Shown here one piece after another: positions 43,118 to 52,973 of a stretch of 64,000 bases of DNA (positions are counted from its first letter, which is position 1; the number at the start of each line of letters is the position of its first letter). The position numbers and the translations under genes were made by a program. Source of the DNA: Prevotellaceae bacterium (GTDB lineage: Bacteria; Bacteroidota; Bacteroidia; Bacteroidales; Bacteroidaceae). A model generated the notes under the pieces. That model was not told the origin of the DNA, searched no databases, and was given only the letters and a program-made list of their open reading frames with translations. The DNA is taken from assembly GCA_028723525.1 (NCBI GenBank), contig JAQYET010000069.1, forward strand, positions 62,001-126,000, given 5' to 3'.

Positions 43118-44095
43118 TTATTTATTGCGATGCACTATAAAGTCGATATACGCCGTGAGAGCGCGTTTTATGTCGTCTTTTTCTACGTTGCGGTCGATGA
43201 ATTGCTGTGCAAGGTTTCTGAAATGTTCCATCTTTCGCTCCGCATATTCTATTCCGCCGTTCTCTTTTGTGAACGCCACTAAAGTGCCGATTTCATCGGT
43301 CGTGACGGTGTGTTGCTTCACCTTTCCTGCCAGTTCGAGCATCTCTTTGTTGCCGGTGGAATTGAGCGCATAGATTACCGGCAGCGTAAGCTTGCCCTCT
43401 GCCATGTCATTTCCTGTGGGCTTACCAATCTCCGCCGAGTCGTAATAGTCGAAAATATCGTCTCTTATCTGGAAAGCAAGACCTATGTTCCTACCGAATT
43501 CTCTCGCCTCGGCAAGCTCTTCCTCCCCCACTCCTGCCGACAGCGCACCCATTTCGCAGCACGACTCGAACAGGGCGGCGGTCTTCTGTCTAATCACCTG
43601 ATAATAAACCTCTTCAGAGATGTCTTCATTGTCTATGTTGGTCAGCTGCAACACCTCCCCTGCCGACAGTGTCTGCCCCAGCCGTGCAAGTTTTTTTATA
43701 ATCAGTTCGTTGTCTGTCTCTGCCACTCTCAGCAATGCCGACGAGAGAATAAAGTCGCCAACGAGCACTGCCACCTTATTGTTATACGTGGCATTTACAG
43801 ACGCCTGTCCGCGCCGTTCGTTGCTCTCGTCAACCACATCGTCGTGAACAAGACTCGCCGTGTGCAGCAGTTCCAGCCCCACAGCAGCCCTCTGGGTCAT
43901 GTCACTCACCCCGCCGTAGTTCTTGGCAATAAGCAGGATAAGCATAGGTCGCATGCGCTTGCCACCGCGTTGGCGTATGTGGTCAAGCACGTTCTGCAAC
44001 AATCCGTACTCATGTTCCAGCGTAGAATTGAACAGACCGATAAATTCAGCCAGTTCGTTACTAATGGGTTGTTTTATGATTGACAGGAAGTCCAT
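43118..44095 (-). CDS. Polyprenyl diphosphate synthase
   Basis: 325 residues from the ATG at 44095 (44101 is an alternative two codons upstream). A trans-prenyltransferase: first Asp-rich motif LVHDDVVDESNERRGQAS, second RDDIFDYYDS, with GGKRMRP for diphosphate binding near residue 48. It probably makes the octaprenyl-type side chain of menaquinone, which the fumarate reductase needs; chain length is not readable here. It is divergent from polA across a gap of under 90 bp. Confidence 0.92.
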   Translation of the reverse strand: MDFLSIIKQPISNELAEFIGLFNSTLEHEYGLLQNVLDHIRQRGGKRMRPMLILLIAKNYGGVSDMTQRAAVGLELLHTASLVHDDVVDESNERRGQASVNATYNNKVAVLVGDFILSSALLRVAETDNELIIKKLARLGQTLSAGEVLQLTNIDNEDISEEVYYQVIRQKTAALFESCCEMGALSAGVGEEELAEAREFGRNIGLAFQIRDDIFDYYDSAEIGKPTGNDMAEGKLTLPVIYALNSTGNKEMLELAGKVKQHTVTTDEIGTLVAFTKENGGIEYAERKMEHFRNLAQQFIDRNVEKDDIKRALTAYIDFIVHRNK

Positions 44096-44112
44096 AAACA
44101 TTAAATTTGCGA

Positions 44113-44120
44113 CAAAATTA
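44113..44120 (-). promoter_or_regulatory. -7 box of the polyprenyl synthase gene
   Basis: TAATTTTG on the minus strand, 17 bp before the ATG at 44095. Confidence 0.45.
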
Positions 44121-44152
44121 GTGTTTTTATCGCATTTATGGAAAAGTTTTTG

Positions 44153-44160
44153 TAATTTTG
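44153..44160 (+). promoter_or_regulatory. -7 box of polA
   Basis: TAATTTTG, 20 bp before the polA ATG. Confidence 0.45.
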
Positions 44161-44180
44161 AGCGTAAAATAAGTATATTT

Positions 44181-46946
44181 ATGGAGAAATTGTTTCTTTT
44201 AGACGCATACGCACTTATCTATCGGGCATATTATGCTTTCATAAAAAACCCGAGAATCAATTCGAAAGGGCTTAACACTTCTGCCATAATGGGCTTCTGC
44301 AACACCCTTCACGAGGTGCTGGAAAAGGAAAAACCTACACATATCGGCGTGGCATTCGACCCCCACGGACCCACTTTCCGCTCTGAGGCATTCCCCGAAT
44401 ACAAGGCGCAACGCGAGGCAACGCCGGAGGACATACGTGCTTCTGTGCCAATAATAAAGAACATTCTCGCAGCAATGAACATCCCCACGCTCGAGGCTGA
44501 GGGCTTCGAGGCAGACGACGTGATAGGCACCTTGGCTATGAAAAGCGGTGGGGCGGGCGTACCAACATATATGCTCACACCCGACAAAGACTACGGTCAA
44601 CTTGTCGGCGGCAACGTTTTCATCTATCGTCCGCGGCATGGCGGAGGCTACGAGATGCTCGACGCCGATGCCGTTTGCAGGAAATACGGCATCGCTACCC
44701 CACTCCAAGTCATCGACTTGCTCGCACTCATGGGCGACAGTGCCGACAACTTTCCCGGCTGTCCGGGCGTTGGCGAGAAGACGGCAGTGAAACTCATCAC
44801 GCAGTTTGGCGACGTAGAACAGTTGCTACAGCACACAAACGAACTCAAAGGGGCATTGAAGCAAAAAGTGGAATCGGCTGTTGACGACATCCGCATGTCG
44901 AAGTTCCTCGCAACGATACGCACCGACGTACCGGTGGAATTGGATTTGGAAAAACTGAAAGTCACCGACCCCGATGAGACCGCCCTGTGCAAAATCTTCG
45001 ACGAATTGGAATTTAAGACCCTCTCAAAGAAGTTTTTGAAAAACCAAACAAAACCGAAAGAAAATCACGTTATACAGCAAGATTTATTCGGTTTTTTCAC
45101 GGACGAAACTGCGGAAACAGAAAAAACATCGCACAAATCACAGTTAAATTCCATTAAAACCGATTACCAACTGATTGAAGATGAGCGCGAAGCACGCAAA
45201 ATTTGTGATTTTTTATCAACATACAAAATATTAAGTTTAGACACCGAAACCACCTCTACCAATGCTATCGAGGCAGAATTGGTGGGTTTGAGCTTCTCTG
45301 TGGAGCCTCACAAGGCGTTCTACGTTGCCATACCCGAGGACAGGGAAAAGGCACAAACACTTGTTAACATTTTCAAACCGCTATACGAAAGTCCCGACAT
45401 ACAGAAGGTGGGACAGAACATAAAATACGACCTTGAGGTACTGGCAGCCTACGGCGTCACACTCGAAGGCGAGATGTGGGACACCATGATTGCCCATTAT
45501 CTCATCCAACCTGAACTCCGCCACAACATGGATTACATGGCAGATGTATATCTCAACTATGAAACGATACACATAGAGGAACTCATCGGACCCAAGGGAA
45601 AGAACCAACGGTCTATGCGCTCACTGCCTCCGAAAGATGTTTACAGATATGCCTGTGAGGATGCCGACATCACACTGCAACTGAAAAACGTGCTCGAACC
45701 GAAGCTGAAGGATGCCGGAGTTGACAGGCTTTTCCATGAAATAGAGATGCCTTTGGTGAGAGTACTTGCCGACATGGAACTCAACGGCGTGAGGATAGAC
45801 ACCGCATCACTCGCCGAAACGTCGGCGGCGTTCTCCGAAAGAATGCTCCAATTAGAGCAGAAAATCTACCAACTGGCAGACGAGGAGTTTAATATAGCAT
45901 CGCCGAAACAAGTGGGCGACGTGCTGTTCGGCAAGATGAAGATAGTGGAAAAACCCAAGAAGACAAAGACGGGGCAGTTTGTCACCAGCGAAGAAGTGCT
46001 GCAAACGCTGCGACATAAACATGAGATAGTCGATAACATACTGCAACACAGGGGATTGAAAAAACTCCTCGGCACTTACGTCAACGCCCTTCCCAAGTTG
46101 ATAAACAAGAAAACCGGGCACATACACACCTCTTTCAATCAGACCGTTACTGCCACCGGACGACTCTCTTCGTCAGACCCTAACCTGCAGAACATCCCCG
46201 TGCGAGGCGAAGACGGAAAGGAAATTCGCAAGGCTTTCATCCCCGACCCGGGCTGCCTGTTCTTCTCTGCCGACTACAGTCAGATAGAACTGCGCGTCAT
46301 GGCACACCTCTCCGGCGACCAAAACATGATAAGGGTGTTCAACGAGGGTCACGACCTGCATGCGGCAACGGCAGCAACGATATATAAAAAGGAAATCGGC
46401 GACGTGACACGCGACGAGCGAACGAAGTCGAAGAGAGCAAATTTCGGCATCATCTACGGCATCACCGTCTTCGGACTTGCCGAGCGATTGGAGATAGAAA
46501 GAGGAGAAGCAAAGCAGCTGATAGACGGATTTTTTGAAACCTTTCCGCAGGTTCACCACTACATGAAACAGTCGAAACAAATGGCACGGGAGCAGGGCTA
46601 CGCCGAGACGGTGTTCCATCGGCGACGCTACCTTGCCGACATCAACTCACAGAACGTCGTGGTGCGCAACTTCGCCGAGCGCAATGCCATAAACGCTCCG
46701 ATACAAGGCTCTGCGGCAGACATCATAAAGGTGGCTATGATACGCATCCACAGGCGTTTCAAGCAACTCGGACTCAAGAGCAAGATGATACTTCAGGTGC
46801 ACGACGAACTCAACTTCAACGTCTTCCCGGAAGAGAAAGAGACCGTAGAAAAGGTTGTTATCGAGGAGATGCAGAACGCCTATCGTCTCAAGGTTCCGCT
46901 CATTGCCGACTGCGGTTGGGGCGAGAACTGGTTGGAAGCCCACTGA
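44181..46946 (+). CDS. polA: DNA polymerase I
   Basis: 921 residues from the ATG at 44181 (MEKLFLLDAYALIYRAYYAF). The in-frame ORF upstream to 43923 runs through the divergent gene and is discarded. The 5'-3' exonuclease domain spans about 1-290. The 3'-5' exonuclease keeps its acidic residues: LSLDTETTS, GQNIKYDLEVL, and YACEDADITL. The polymerase has motif A SADYSQIELRVMAHLSGD, motif B RTKSKRANFGIIYG and motif C LQVHDELNF. It serves DNA repair and Okazaki fragment processing. A variable linker of about 50 residues (295-345) separates the exonucleases. Confidence 0.97.
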   Translation: MEKLFLLDAYALIYRAYYAFIKNPRINSKGLNTSAIMGFCNTLHEVLEKEKPTHIGVAFDPHGPTFRSEAFPEYKAQREATPEDIRASVPIIKNILAAMNIPTLEAEGFEADDVIGTLAMKSGGAGVPTYMLTPDKDYGQLVGGNVFIYRPRHGGGYEMLDADAVCRKYGIATPLQVIDLLALMGDSADNFPGCPGVGEKTAVKLITQFGDVEQLLQHTNELKGALKQKVESAVDDIRMSKFLATIRTDVPVELDLEKLKVTDPDETALCKIFDELEFKTLSKKFLKNQTKPKENHVIQQDLFGFFTDETAETEKTSHKSQLNSIKTDYQLIEDEREARKICDFLSTYKILSLDTETTSTNAIEAELVGLSFSVEPHKAFYVAIPEDREKAQTLVNIFKPLYESPDIQKVGQNIKYDLEVLAAYGVTLEGEMWDTMIAHYLIQPELRHNMDYMADVYLNYETIHIEELIGPKGKNQRSMRSLPPKDVYRYACEDADITLQLKNVLEPKLKDAGVDRLFHEIEMPLVRVLADMELNGVRIDTASLAETSAAFSERMLQLEQKIYQLADEEFNIASPKQVGDVLFGKMKIVEKPKKTKTGQFVTSEEVLQTLRHKHEIVDNILQHRGLKKLLGTYVNALPKLINKKTGHIHTSFNQTVTATGRLSSSDPNLQNIPVRGEDGKEIRKAFIPDPGCLFFSADYSQIELRVMAHLSGDQNMIRVFNEGHDLHAATAATIYKKEIGDVTRDERTKSKRANFGIIYGITVFGLAERLEIERGEAKQLIDGFFETFPQVHHYMKQSKQMAREQGYAETVFHRRRYLADINSQNVVVRNFAERNAINAPIQGSAADIIKVAMIRIHRRFKQLGLKSKMILQVHDELNFNVFPEEKETVEKVVIEEMQNAYRLKVPLIADCGWGENWLEAH

Positions 46947-46987
46947 TTACGGCAGCCCACTCCCGGCAATCGGGACGTGGGCTGTTG

Positions 46988-48118
46988 TCATTTCAGTTCC
47001 CCAACCCCCTTGTTATACTTATCGAACAAGGCTTTCATGTTGTTATATAAGATGTTACGCTTTGTTCGCTCTGCACCGTTAAGCATGCTGTCGGGAATGT
47101 CAACGGGATATATTCTGAAGTTTTTATGCCCCGAAATGGCCGGTCGCGACACCCACACAAGACGGTATCCGCAGTCTTCGAGCGTCACTTCCCCACCCCG
47201 TTTCCTGAAGTCTAACCTCACCATTGCACCCCCGTCGGTGTTCGTCTTTGTCATGTTGCTGACATAGTTTCCGAGCGAATACGCCACCATGTTGCCGCCC
47301 CGCGTTTCCTTGTTGAGCAGTTCCATTGGCTGCAGTACGTGCGGATGCGACCCTATCACATGGTCAACGCCCTTCGCCAACAGCCACGTCGCAATGTCGC
47401 GTTGCTGCTTGTTTGGCTGCAGCACATACTCCACTCCCCAATGCGGAATGGCGATGATGATGTCGGGCTGCATAGTCTTCGCCTTCATTATGTCACGTGC
47501 TATCTCGGTGGTGTCCATATAGTTAACCACGTTAGGAGCCTGAACCTTCAGTCCGTTGGTGCCGTAGGTGAAGTTCAGCAGCACCACCCGAAACCCATTT
47601 CTCTCCACGAGCAGAGGATATTTCACGTCGCGTTCCTCCTTGTTCTTATATGTTCCGAGATGCATAACGTCCGCTTTGTCCATCATGTCTATGGTGCGTT
47701 CCAGTCCTTTCTGCCGCAAATCGAGACAATGATTGTTGGCAGTCAGCAGGACGTCGAAGCCCGCATCAACTGCCGCATCGAGATATTCATCGGGCGCAGA
47801 GAAGCAGGGATAACCCTTGTAAGGACGTCCGCCGAGTGTCACTTCGAAGTTGGCAATCGCCAAATCAGCACCGCTCACCTCCTCCTTTACATATCTGAAG
47901 GTCTCCTCGTAGTCGTATGTTCCGTCGCCTTTGCTTGCCGCGTTTATCTGTCCTTGGTGCTGCATGAGGTCGCCTGCCACAAGTATCGACAGGGTAAACT
48001 CGGCGGAGTCTCCATTCTCTGCCTGCCTATTGACGCTCTCCGGGCGCACATCAGTGTTGCAGGCATTTGCCATTGCCAGCATTGTCAGCAGCAATGTGGT
48101 GGATAAAAATTTCTTCAT
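46988..48118 (-). CDS. CapA-family lipoprotein (metallophosphatase-like)
   Basis: 376 residues from the ATG at 48118. The signal peptide ends in a lipobox (LAMANAC), with Cys20 the likely lipid-modified residue. The core matches the CapA/PgsA family: SILVAGDLMQHQGQ, ADLAIANFEVTLGG, DVLLTANNHCLD, PHWGVEY and VIGSHPHVLQP, with the Asp/Asn/His residues of a calcineurin-like metal site. Family members occur in poly-gamma-glutamate or capsule loci, but no such locus is nearby, so the role here is open. It is convergent with polA. Confidence 0.87.
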   Translation of the reverse strand: MKKFLSTTLLLTMLAMANACNTDVRPESVNRQAENGDSAEFTLSILVAGDLMQHQGQINAASKGDGTYDYEETFRYVKEEVSGADLAIANFEVTLGGRPYKGYPCFSAPDEYLDAAVDAGFDVLLTANNHCLDLRQKGLERTIDMMDKADVMHLGTYKNKEERDVKYPLLVERNGFRVVLLNFTYGTNGLKVQAPNVVNYMDTTEIARDIMKAKTMQPDIIIAIPHWGVEYVLQPNKQQRDIATWLLAKGVDHVIGSHPHVLQPMELLNKETRGGNMVAYSLGNYVSNMTKTNTDGGAMVRLDFRKRGGEVTLEDCGYRLVWVSRPAISGHKNFRIYPVDIPDSMLNGAERTKRNILYNNMKALFDKYNKGVGELK

Positions 48119-48198
48119 GACAATAATTGTTTTTATGGTTTTTGAGGGTGTAAAATTACAAAAAAAAAACATAACAGTGATTATTTCGCATGAAAAAC

Positions 48199-48229
48199 TT
48201 TGCCATTTCCGTTTTTTTCGCTATTTTTG
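48199..48229 (+). promoter_or_regulatory. Promoter of the 48313 gene
   Basis: TTTG (48199-48202), 19 bp, TATTTTTG (48222-48229). Confidence 0.7.
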
Positions 48230-48312
48230 CGCTGTTGTCCATACCGTCTGCGACGCTCTCGAAACGGTAAAGACCGGCAATACAGATTAGCAAAAACAAA
48301 ACAGTTTACACG

Positions 48313-49887
48313 ATGAAAAGAACGCTTGCAACAACATTCGCGCTTGTCCTTAGTGCGCTGTCGTTTGCCGATGTGCCCCCGGTTTCGCACCCGAAGATTG
48401 GCACCACGACTCAGTCTGACGACGGAGCAATCACCATGACACTGATAGCAAAGAAGCAGAACTATGGCGGCGGTGCCGACACTCGCGACACCGACATCAA
48501 CAGTCCTAAGTCTATCAACATCCACCCCGACGGCTCCAAGTACTACGTAAACTCGCTTGAGGGCTGCACAACAATAAGTTACGACTTCCGCACGCATAAG
48601 AAACTGGCTGTAATCAAACATCATTTCAAGGAGGGCAGTGACGATAATCTGTGGTCGAAACCCTCCGGACTATACCCGTGGAGGCACTATCACAACAACG
48701 TGAACACCTTCTCCGGGAAGCCCGTGGAGAGCACTTTCAGCCACAACGGACGCTACCTCTGGGTGCCTTACTACCGACGCAGCTTCGACATCAACGCCCA
48801 AGACCCCTCGGCAGTGGCAATAATAGACACCAAGACCGACAAGGTGGTGAGACTGATGGAGACCGGACCGCTGCCGAAAATGGTGAGTACGTCGCCCGAC
48901 GGCAAGACAGTTGCCATATCACACTGGGGGAACAACACCGTGGGACTCATCGACATATCTTCAGAAAAGCCCGAAGAGTGGCGGCACAAGATGGTGCTCG
49001 TGGTTGACCGACAACTCGATTTGAACTTTCCGTTAGACCGTACCGTTGATCGAGACAACGGCAGCGGATATGCCCTTCGCGGCACAGTGTTCACCCCGGA
49101 CAACCGCTATCTCATAGTGGGATGTATGGGCGGAGGAGGCGGTATCGCCGTTATCGACATCAAGGAGCAGAAATATCTCGGCAGGGTGCTGGGCATGATG
49201 AGCAACGTGAGGCATCTTGCAATCTCCTGCGGCTACCTCTATCTCAGTATCAACGGCGGCGGAATGGTGCAGAGAATGCTGCTGAAAGACTTCATGGACG
49301 TGGCAAGGACCATGAACGGAGCAAACAAGAAAACCGCGATTGTCAAGAACTGGGAGAACTGCAAGGTGGGAACCGGAGCACGCACCATAAGCATCTCGCC
49401 CGACGGACGATATGTCTTCGCTGCCTGCAACAACGTCAGTCAGATATGTGTGGTTGACACCAAGGTGATGAAAACCATTTGCCGGATTGCCGTGGACAGC
49501 TATCCCGTGGGGCTCGACCTCTCTGCCGACGGTCGTTATGTCTTCGTGACATCACAGGGAAGGAGCAACCAAGGAGGCAACGCGGTGAACATCTACGAGG
49601 TGGAATATAAGAACCCGCCCACCGCGCGCTTCTGTCCGGCATGCGGAGCACCGCGAACCGACGACATGAAGAAGTGCCCGCAGTGTAACCTTCAGTATGA
49701 GGGGATGACCGTGATGAACGGCAACGCCGACACCGACTCTACCCCGCTCCACCCCGAAACGCTATCTGCCGACAAGCAGTCTGCCGACGACTCATCAGCA
49801 ACCAACCACATAGCATTTGCCGGAGGAGCACTCACAGGAGTGCTCTCCGTCATGTTTATATACAAGCGTTTGCGCCGAAAAAAGTGA
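48313..49887 (+). CDS. Exported YncE-like beta-propeller with zinc ribbon and C-terminal membrane helix
   Basis: 524 residues with a signal peptide (MKRTLATTFALVLSALSFA). Residues about 55-430 are a seven-bladed propeller of the YncE/40-residue repeat type (SINIHPDGSKYYVNSL, MVSTSPDGKTVAISHW, GTVFTPDNRYLIVGCM, TISISPDGRYVFAACN, GLDLSADGRYVFVTSQ). A zinc ribbon follows (Cys441, 444, 455, 458; FCPACGAPRTDDMKKCPQC), then a low-complexity linker, one membrane helix (about 500-517) and a basic end (YKRLRRKK). A zinc ribbon is unusual on an exported propeller. Role unknown. Own promoter; monocistronic. Confidence 0.75.
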   Translation: MKRTLATTFALVLSALSFADVPPVSHPKIGTTTQSDDGAITMTLIAKKQNYGGGADTRDTDINSPKSINIHPDGSKYYVNSLEGCTTISYDFRTHKKLAVIKHHFKEGSDDNLWSKPSGLYPWRHYHNNVNTFSGKPVESTFSHNGRYLWVPYYRRSFDINAQDPSAVAIIDTKTDKVVRLMETGPLPKMVSTSPDGKTVAISHWGNNTVGLIDISSEKPEEWRHKMVLVVDRQLDLNFPLDRTVDRDNGSGYALRGTVFTPDNRYLIVGCMGGGGGIAVIDIKEQKYLGRVLGMMSNVRHLAISCGYLYLSINGGGMVQRMLLKDFMDVARTMNGANKKTAIVKNWENCKVGTGARTISISPDGRYVFAACNNVSQICVVDTKVMKTICRIAVDSYPVGLDLSADGRYVFVTSQGRSNQGGNAVNIYEVEYKNPPTARFCPACGAPRTDDMKKCPQCNLQYEGMTVMNGNADTDSTPLHPETLSADKQSADDSSATNHIAFAGGALTGVLSVMFIYKRLRRKK

Positions 49888-49995
49888 GGATTGCTGCACA
49901 GAAAGCCCCTCTTTATCACACCCTGCACAGCATAAAACACCCTTTCCCACCCCTAAAGATACCCTTCCGGCATCTTCTTCGCAACATATCACACA

Positions 49996-50080
49996 CCAAT
50001 TTCGGCGATTTTACACACCAAATTCGGCGAAATTGCAAAGTAAATCCGGCGATTTTGCTAAACAATTTCGGCGATTTTGC
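49996..50080. repeat. 85-bp quadruple-palindrome element, copy D
   Basis: Units at 49996-50014, 50018-50036, 50040-50058 and 50062-50080; linkers ACA, AAA and TAA. Unit 2 reads CCAAATTCGGCGAAATTGC; all four cores are in the CGGCG orientation. Confidence 0.9.
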
Positions 50081-50208
50081 TCTCTCGTTCATAATCTCTT
50101 GAAAACCTATTGGGGTTTAAGCGCGGTATGAGTGGTTATAAAATATAATGCCGAGGGAGAAAAAATGAGAAAACAAAAACTTCAGAGTGCGAAAAAACTA
50201 CTTATCTC

Positions 50209-50239
50209 TTGGTATTCTCAAGGGAAAAAAGTATCTTTG
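50209..50239 (+). promoter_or_regulatory. Promoter of mutS
   Basis: TTGG (50209-50212), 19 bp, TATCTTTG (50232-50239), giving a leader of about 18 nt. Confidence 0.7.
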
Positions 50240-50262
50240 CATCTTACAAAAATCCAAACGTA

Positions 50263-52890
50263 ATGGCTACCAAAAAGGAAGAGTTGACACCGATGATGAA
50301 GCAGTTCTTCTCGTTTAAAGCGAAGCATCCCGACGCCCTGTTGCTGTTCAGATGTGGCGATTTCTACGAGACCTACGGCGACGATGCCGTGACATCAAGC
50401 AAAATTCTCGGCATCACACTCACTCGACGCAACAACGGCACGAGCGACAAACCGGGCACCGAAATGGCAGGTTTCCCGCACCATGCACTCGACACCTATC
50501 TGCCGAAACTTGTGAGGTCGGGCAGGAGGGTGGCCATTTGCGACCAGTTGGAAGACCCGAAACTCGCTAAGAAATTAGTGAAGCGAGGCATCACGGAACT
50601 CGTAACCCCGGGCGTGGCAATGAGCGACAACGTGCTCAACTACAAGGAGAACAACTTCCTTGCGGCGGTTCATTTCGGCAAAGGGAGCTGCGGCGTGGCA
50701 TTCCTTGACATCTCAACAGGCGAGTTTCTCACCGGGGAGGGGACCACAGACTACGTGGAGAAACTGCTCGGAAACTTCCAGCCGAAGGAGGTTCTGTATG
50801 AACGTGGGCGAAAGAACGACTTCGAACGAGCCTTCGGTTCTAAGTTCTTCACCTTCGAAATGGAAGACTGGGTGTTCACGGAACAGACTGCCCGGCAGAA
50901 ACTTTTGCGCCACTTCGAGGTGAAAAACCTGAAAGGCTTCGGCATAGACAACATGCACAACGGCATCACTGCAAGCGGAGCGATACTGCAATACCTTGAA
51001 ATGACACAGCACACGCAGATTGGTCACGTCACGTCTTTGGCACGGATAGACGAGGAGAGGTTTGTAAGGCTCGACAATTTCACCATCCGCTCGCTCGAAC
51101 TTCTGCAGCCGATGCAGGAAGACGGGACAAGCCTGATTGACGTGATTGACCGCACCGTGTCGCCAATGGGTTCGCGACTGCTGAAGCGTTGGACCGTGTT
51201 TCCGCTGAAAGAAGAGCGCGGCATAAACGAGAGACTCGATGTCGTGGAGTATTTCTTCCGCCAACCCGACTTCCGCATGCTCATTGACGAGAAGCTGCAA
51301 AGCATCGGCGACCTCGAACGCATCATATCAAAAGTGGCAACAGGGCGCGTCACTCCGCGCGAAGTGGTGCAACTGAAAGTGGCTCTGCAGGCACTGCAAC
51401 CGGTGAAGGCGGCGTGCATGCAAGCCGACAACGAGGCTCTCAGGAGGGTAGGGGAGCAACTGAACCTGTGCGAGGAGTTGCGCGAACGCATCGAACGAGA
51501 GGTGGAGAACGACCCGCCACAGTTGGTGAACAAGGGCGGAGTGGTGAGAAACGGGGTGAACAGCGAACTCGACGAACTGCGCAACATAGCATACAGCGGA
51601 AAAGACTACCTGCTGAAAATACAGGAGCGGGAGACTCAAAAAACAGGCATCTCGTCGCTGAAGATAGGCTACAACAACGTCTTCGGATACTATCTTGAGG
51701 TGAGAAACACATATAAAGACAGGGTTCCGCAGGACTGGGTGCGCAAGCAAACGCTCGCCCAAGCAGAACGATACATCACTCAGGAGCTGAAAGAATATGA
51801 GGAGAAAATACTCGGAGCGGAGGACAGGATATTGTCGCTCGAATGTCGTATATTCGGCGAACTGGTGGCTTCCATGCAGAAATACATCTCCGCGATACAG
51901 GTGAATGCCAACCTCGTTGCGCGCCTCGACTGCCTGCTGTCGTTCGCAAAGGCGGCAGAGGAACACCGCTACGTGCGACCGGTAATCGACCAAAGCGAAG
52001 TGCTCGAAATAACACAGGGGCGGCATGCCGTGATAGAAACGCAACTGCCTCTGGGCGAAACCTACGTGCCCAACGACATCACCCTCGACACCGAACGGCA
52101 GCAGATAATAATCATCACCGGTCCTAACATGGCAGGAAAGTCTGCCTTGCTGCGCCAGACTGCGCTCATAGTGCTCATGGCTCAGATAGGTTGTTTCGTG
52201 CCGGCAGAGAGTGCCCGCATCGGATTAGTGGATAAAATATTCACAAGAGTGGGGGCTTCAGACAACATATCTCTGGGCGAATCGACATTCATGGTGGAGA
52301 TGACGGAGGCGTCGAACATACTCAACAACGTCACCCCTCGCTCACTTGTGCTATTCGATGAACTCGGACGTGGCACGTCAACCTACGACGGTATCAGCAT
52401 AGCGTGGGCTATAGTGGAGTATCTGCACGAGCATAAGAAGGCGCAGGCACGCACCCTCTTCGCCACGCATTACCACGAACTGAACGAGATGGAGAAGAAT
52501 TTCAGTCGCATAAAGAATTACAACGTGTCGGTGAAAGAGGTTGACGACAGGGTTATTTTCATGCGAAAACTGCAGCGAGGAGGTTCCGAACACTCTTTCG
52601 GAATACACGTAGCACAGATTGCCGGAATGCCTAAGAGCATAGTGAAGCGCGCCAATACCATACTGAAACAGCTGGAGAACGACAACAGTGGGGTAGGGAC
52701 GGTAGGCAAACCGTCGGCAGAACAACTCAACAAAAGCCGGGACGGTCTGCAACTTTCGTTCTTCCAACTCGACGACCCGGTGCTTTCGCAGGTGCGCGAC
52801 GAAATCCTAAACATCGACGTAAACAACCTGACGCCGCTCGAAGCACTGAATAAACTCAACGAGATAAAGAAAATCGTGAAGGGGAAATAA
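50263..52890 (+). CDS. mutS: DNA mismatch repair protein MutS
   Basis: 875 residues from the ATG at 50263 ([20 protein letters not shown]). The mismatch-reading motif is [14 protein letters not shown] (the usual Phe-x-Glu is FYE). The connector, lever and clamp domains span about 125-560. The ATPase has Walker [15 protein letters not shown], Walker [13 protein letters not shown] and FATHYHEL. It recognises base mismatches and small loops. The ORF upstream of 50263 overlaps the promoter and is not MutS sequence. A bidirectional terminator follows. Confidence 0.97.
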   Translation: MATKKEELTPMMKQFFSFKAKHPDALLLFRCGDFYETYGDDAVTSSKILGITLTRRNNGTSDKPGTEMAGFPHHALDTYLPKLVRSGRRVAICDQLEDPKLAKKLVKRGITELVTPGVAMSDNVLNYKENNFLAAVHFGKGSCGVAFLDISTGEFLTGEGTTDYVEKLLGNFQPKEVLYERGRKNDFERAFGSKFFTFEMEDWVFTEQTARQKLLRHFEVKNLKGFGIDNMHNGITASGAILQYLEMTQHTQIGHVTSLARIDEERFVRLDNFTIRSLELLQPMQEDGTSLIDVIDRTVSPMGSRLLKRWTVFPLKEERGINERLDVVEYFFRQPDFRMLIDEKLQSIGDLERIISKVATGRVTPREVVQLKVALQALQPVKAACMQADNEALRRVGEQLNLCEELRERIEREVENDPPQLVNKGGVVRNGVNSELDELRNIAYSGKDYLLKIQERETQKTGISSLKIGYNNVFGYYLEVRNTYKDRVPQDWVRKQTLAQAERYITQELKEYEEKILGAEDRILSLECRIFGELVASMQKYISAIQVNANLVARLDCLLSFAKAAEEHRYVRPVIDQSEVLEITQGRHAVIETQLPLGETYVPNDITLDTERQQIIIITGPNMAGKSALLRQTALIVLMAQIGCFVPAESARIGLVDKIFTRVGASDNISLGESTFMVEMTEASNILNNVTPRSLVLFDELGRGTSTYDGISIAWAIVEYLHEHKKAQARTLFATHYHELNEMEKNFSRIKNYNVSVKEVDDRVIFMRKLQRGGSEHSFGIHVAQIAGMPKSIVKRANTILKQLENDNSGVGTVGKPSAEQLNKSRDGLQLSFFQLDDPVLSQVRDEILNIDVNNLTPLEALNKLNEIKKIVKGK

Positions 52891-52915
52891 TCCCTCACGC
52901 GACATGATATAACAA

Positions 52916-52958
52916 AAAGCACACGGACAATGACAAGAAGCCATAGTCCGTGTGCTTT
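52916..52958. terminator. Bidirectional terminator mutS/lgt
   Basis: AAAGCACACGGAC and GTCCGTGTGCTTT around a 17-nt loop, with AAAA before and TTTT shortly after; it serves both convergent genes. Confidence 0.75.
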
Positions 52959-52973
52959 GCTTTTATCAGAAAA

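Larger units (their letters stand above)
49888..50262 (+). other. 375-bp intergenic region upstream of mutS
   Basis: It holds element copy D (49996-50080) and the mutS promoter (50209-50239). The stretch 49888-49990 is plain, with no hairpin I can identify. Confidence 0.65.

Noticed and set aside
48190..48270. 26-codon ORF with a hydrophobic, signal-like product
   Set aside because: It overlaps a well-spaced promoter (48199-48229) and has no mature domain; the promoter reading is better supported.
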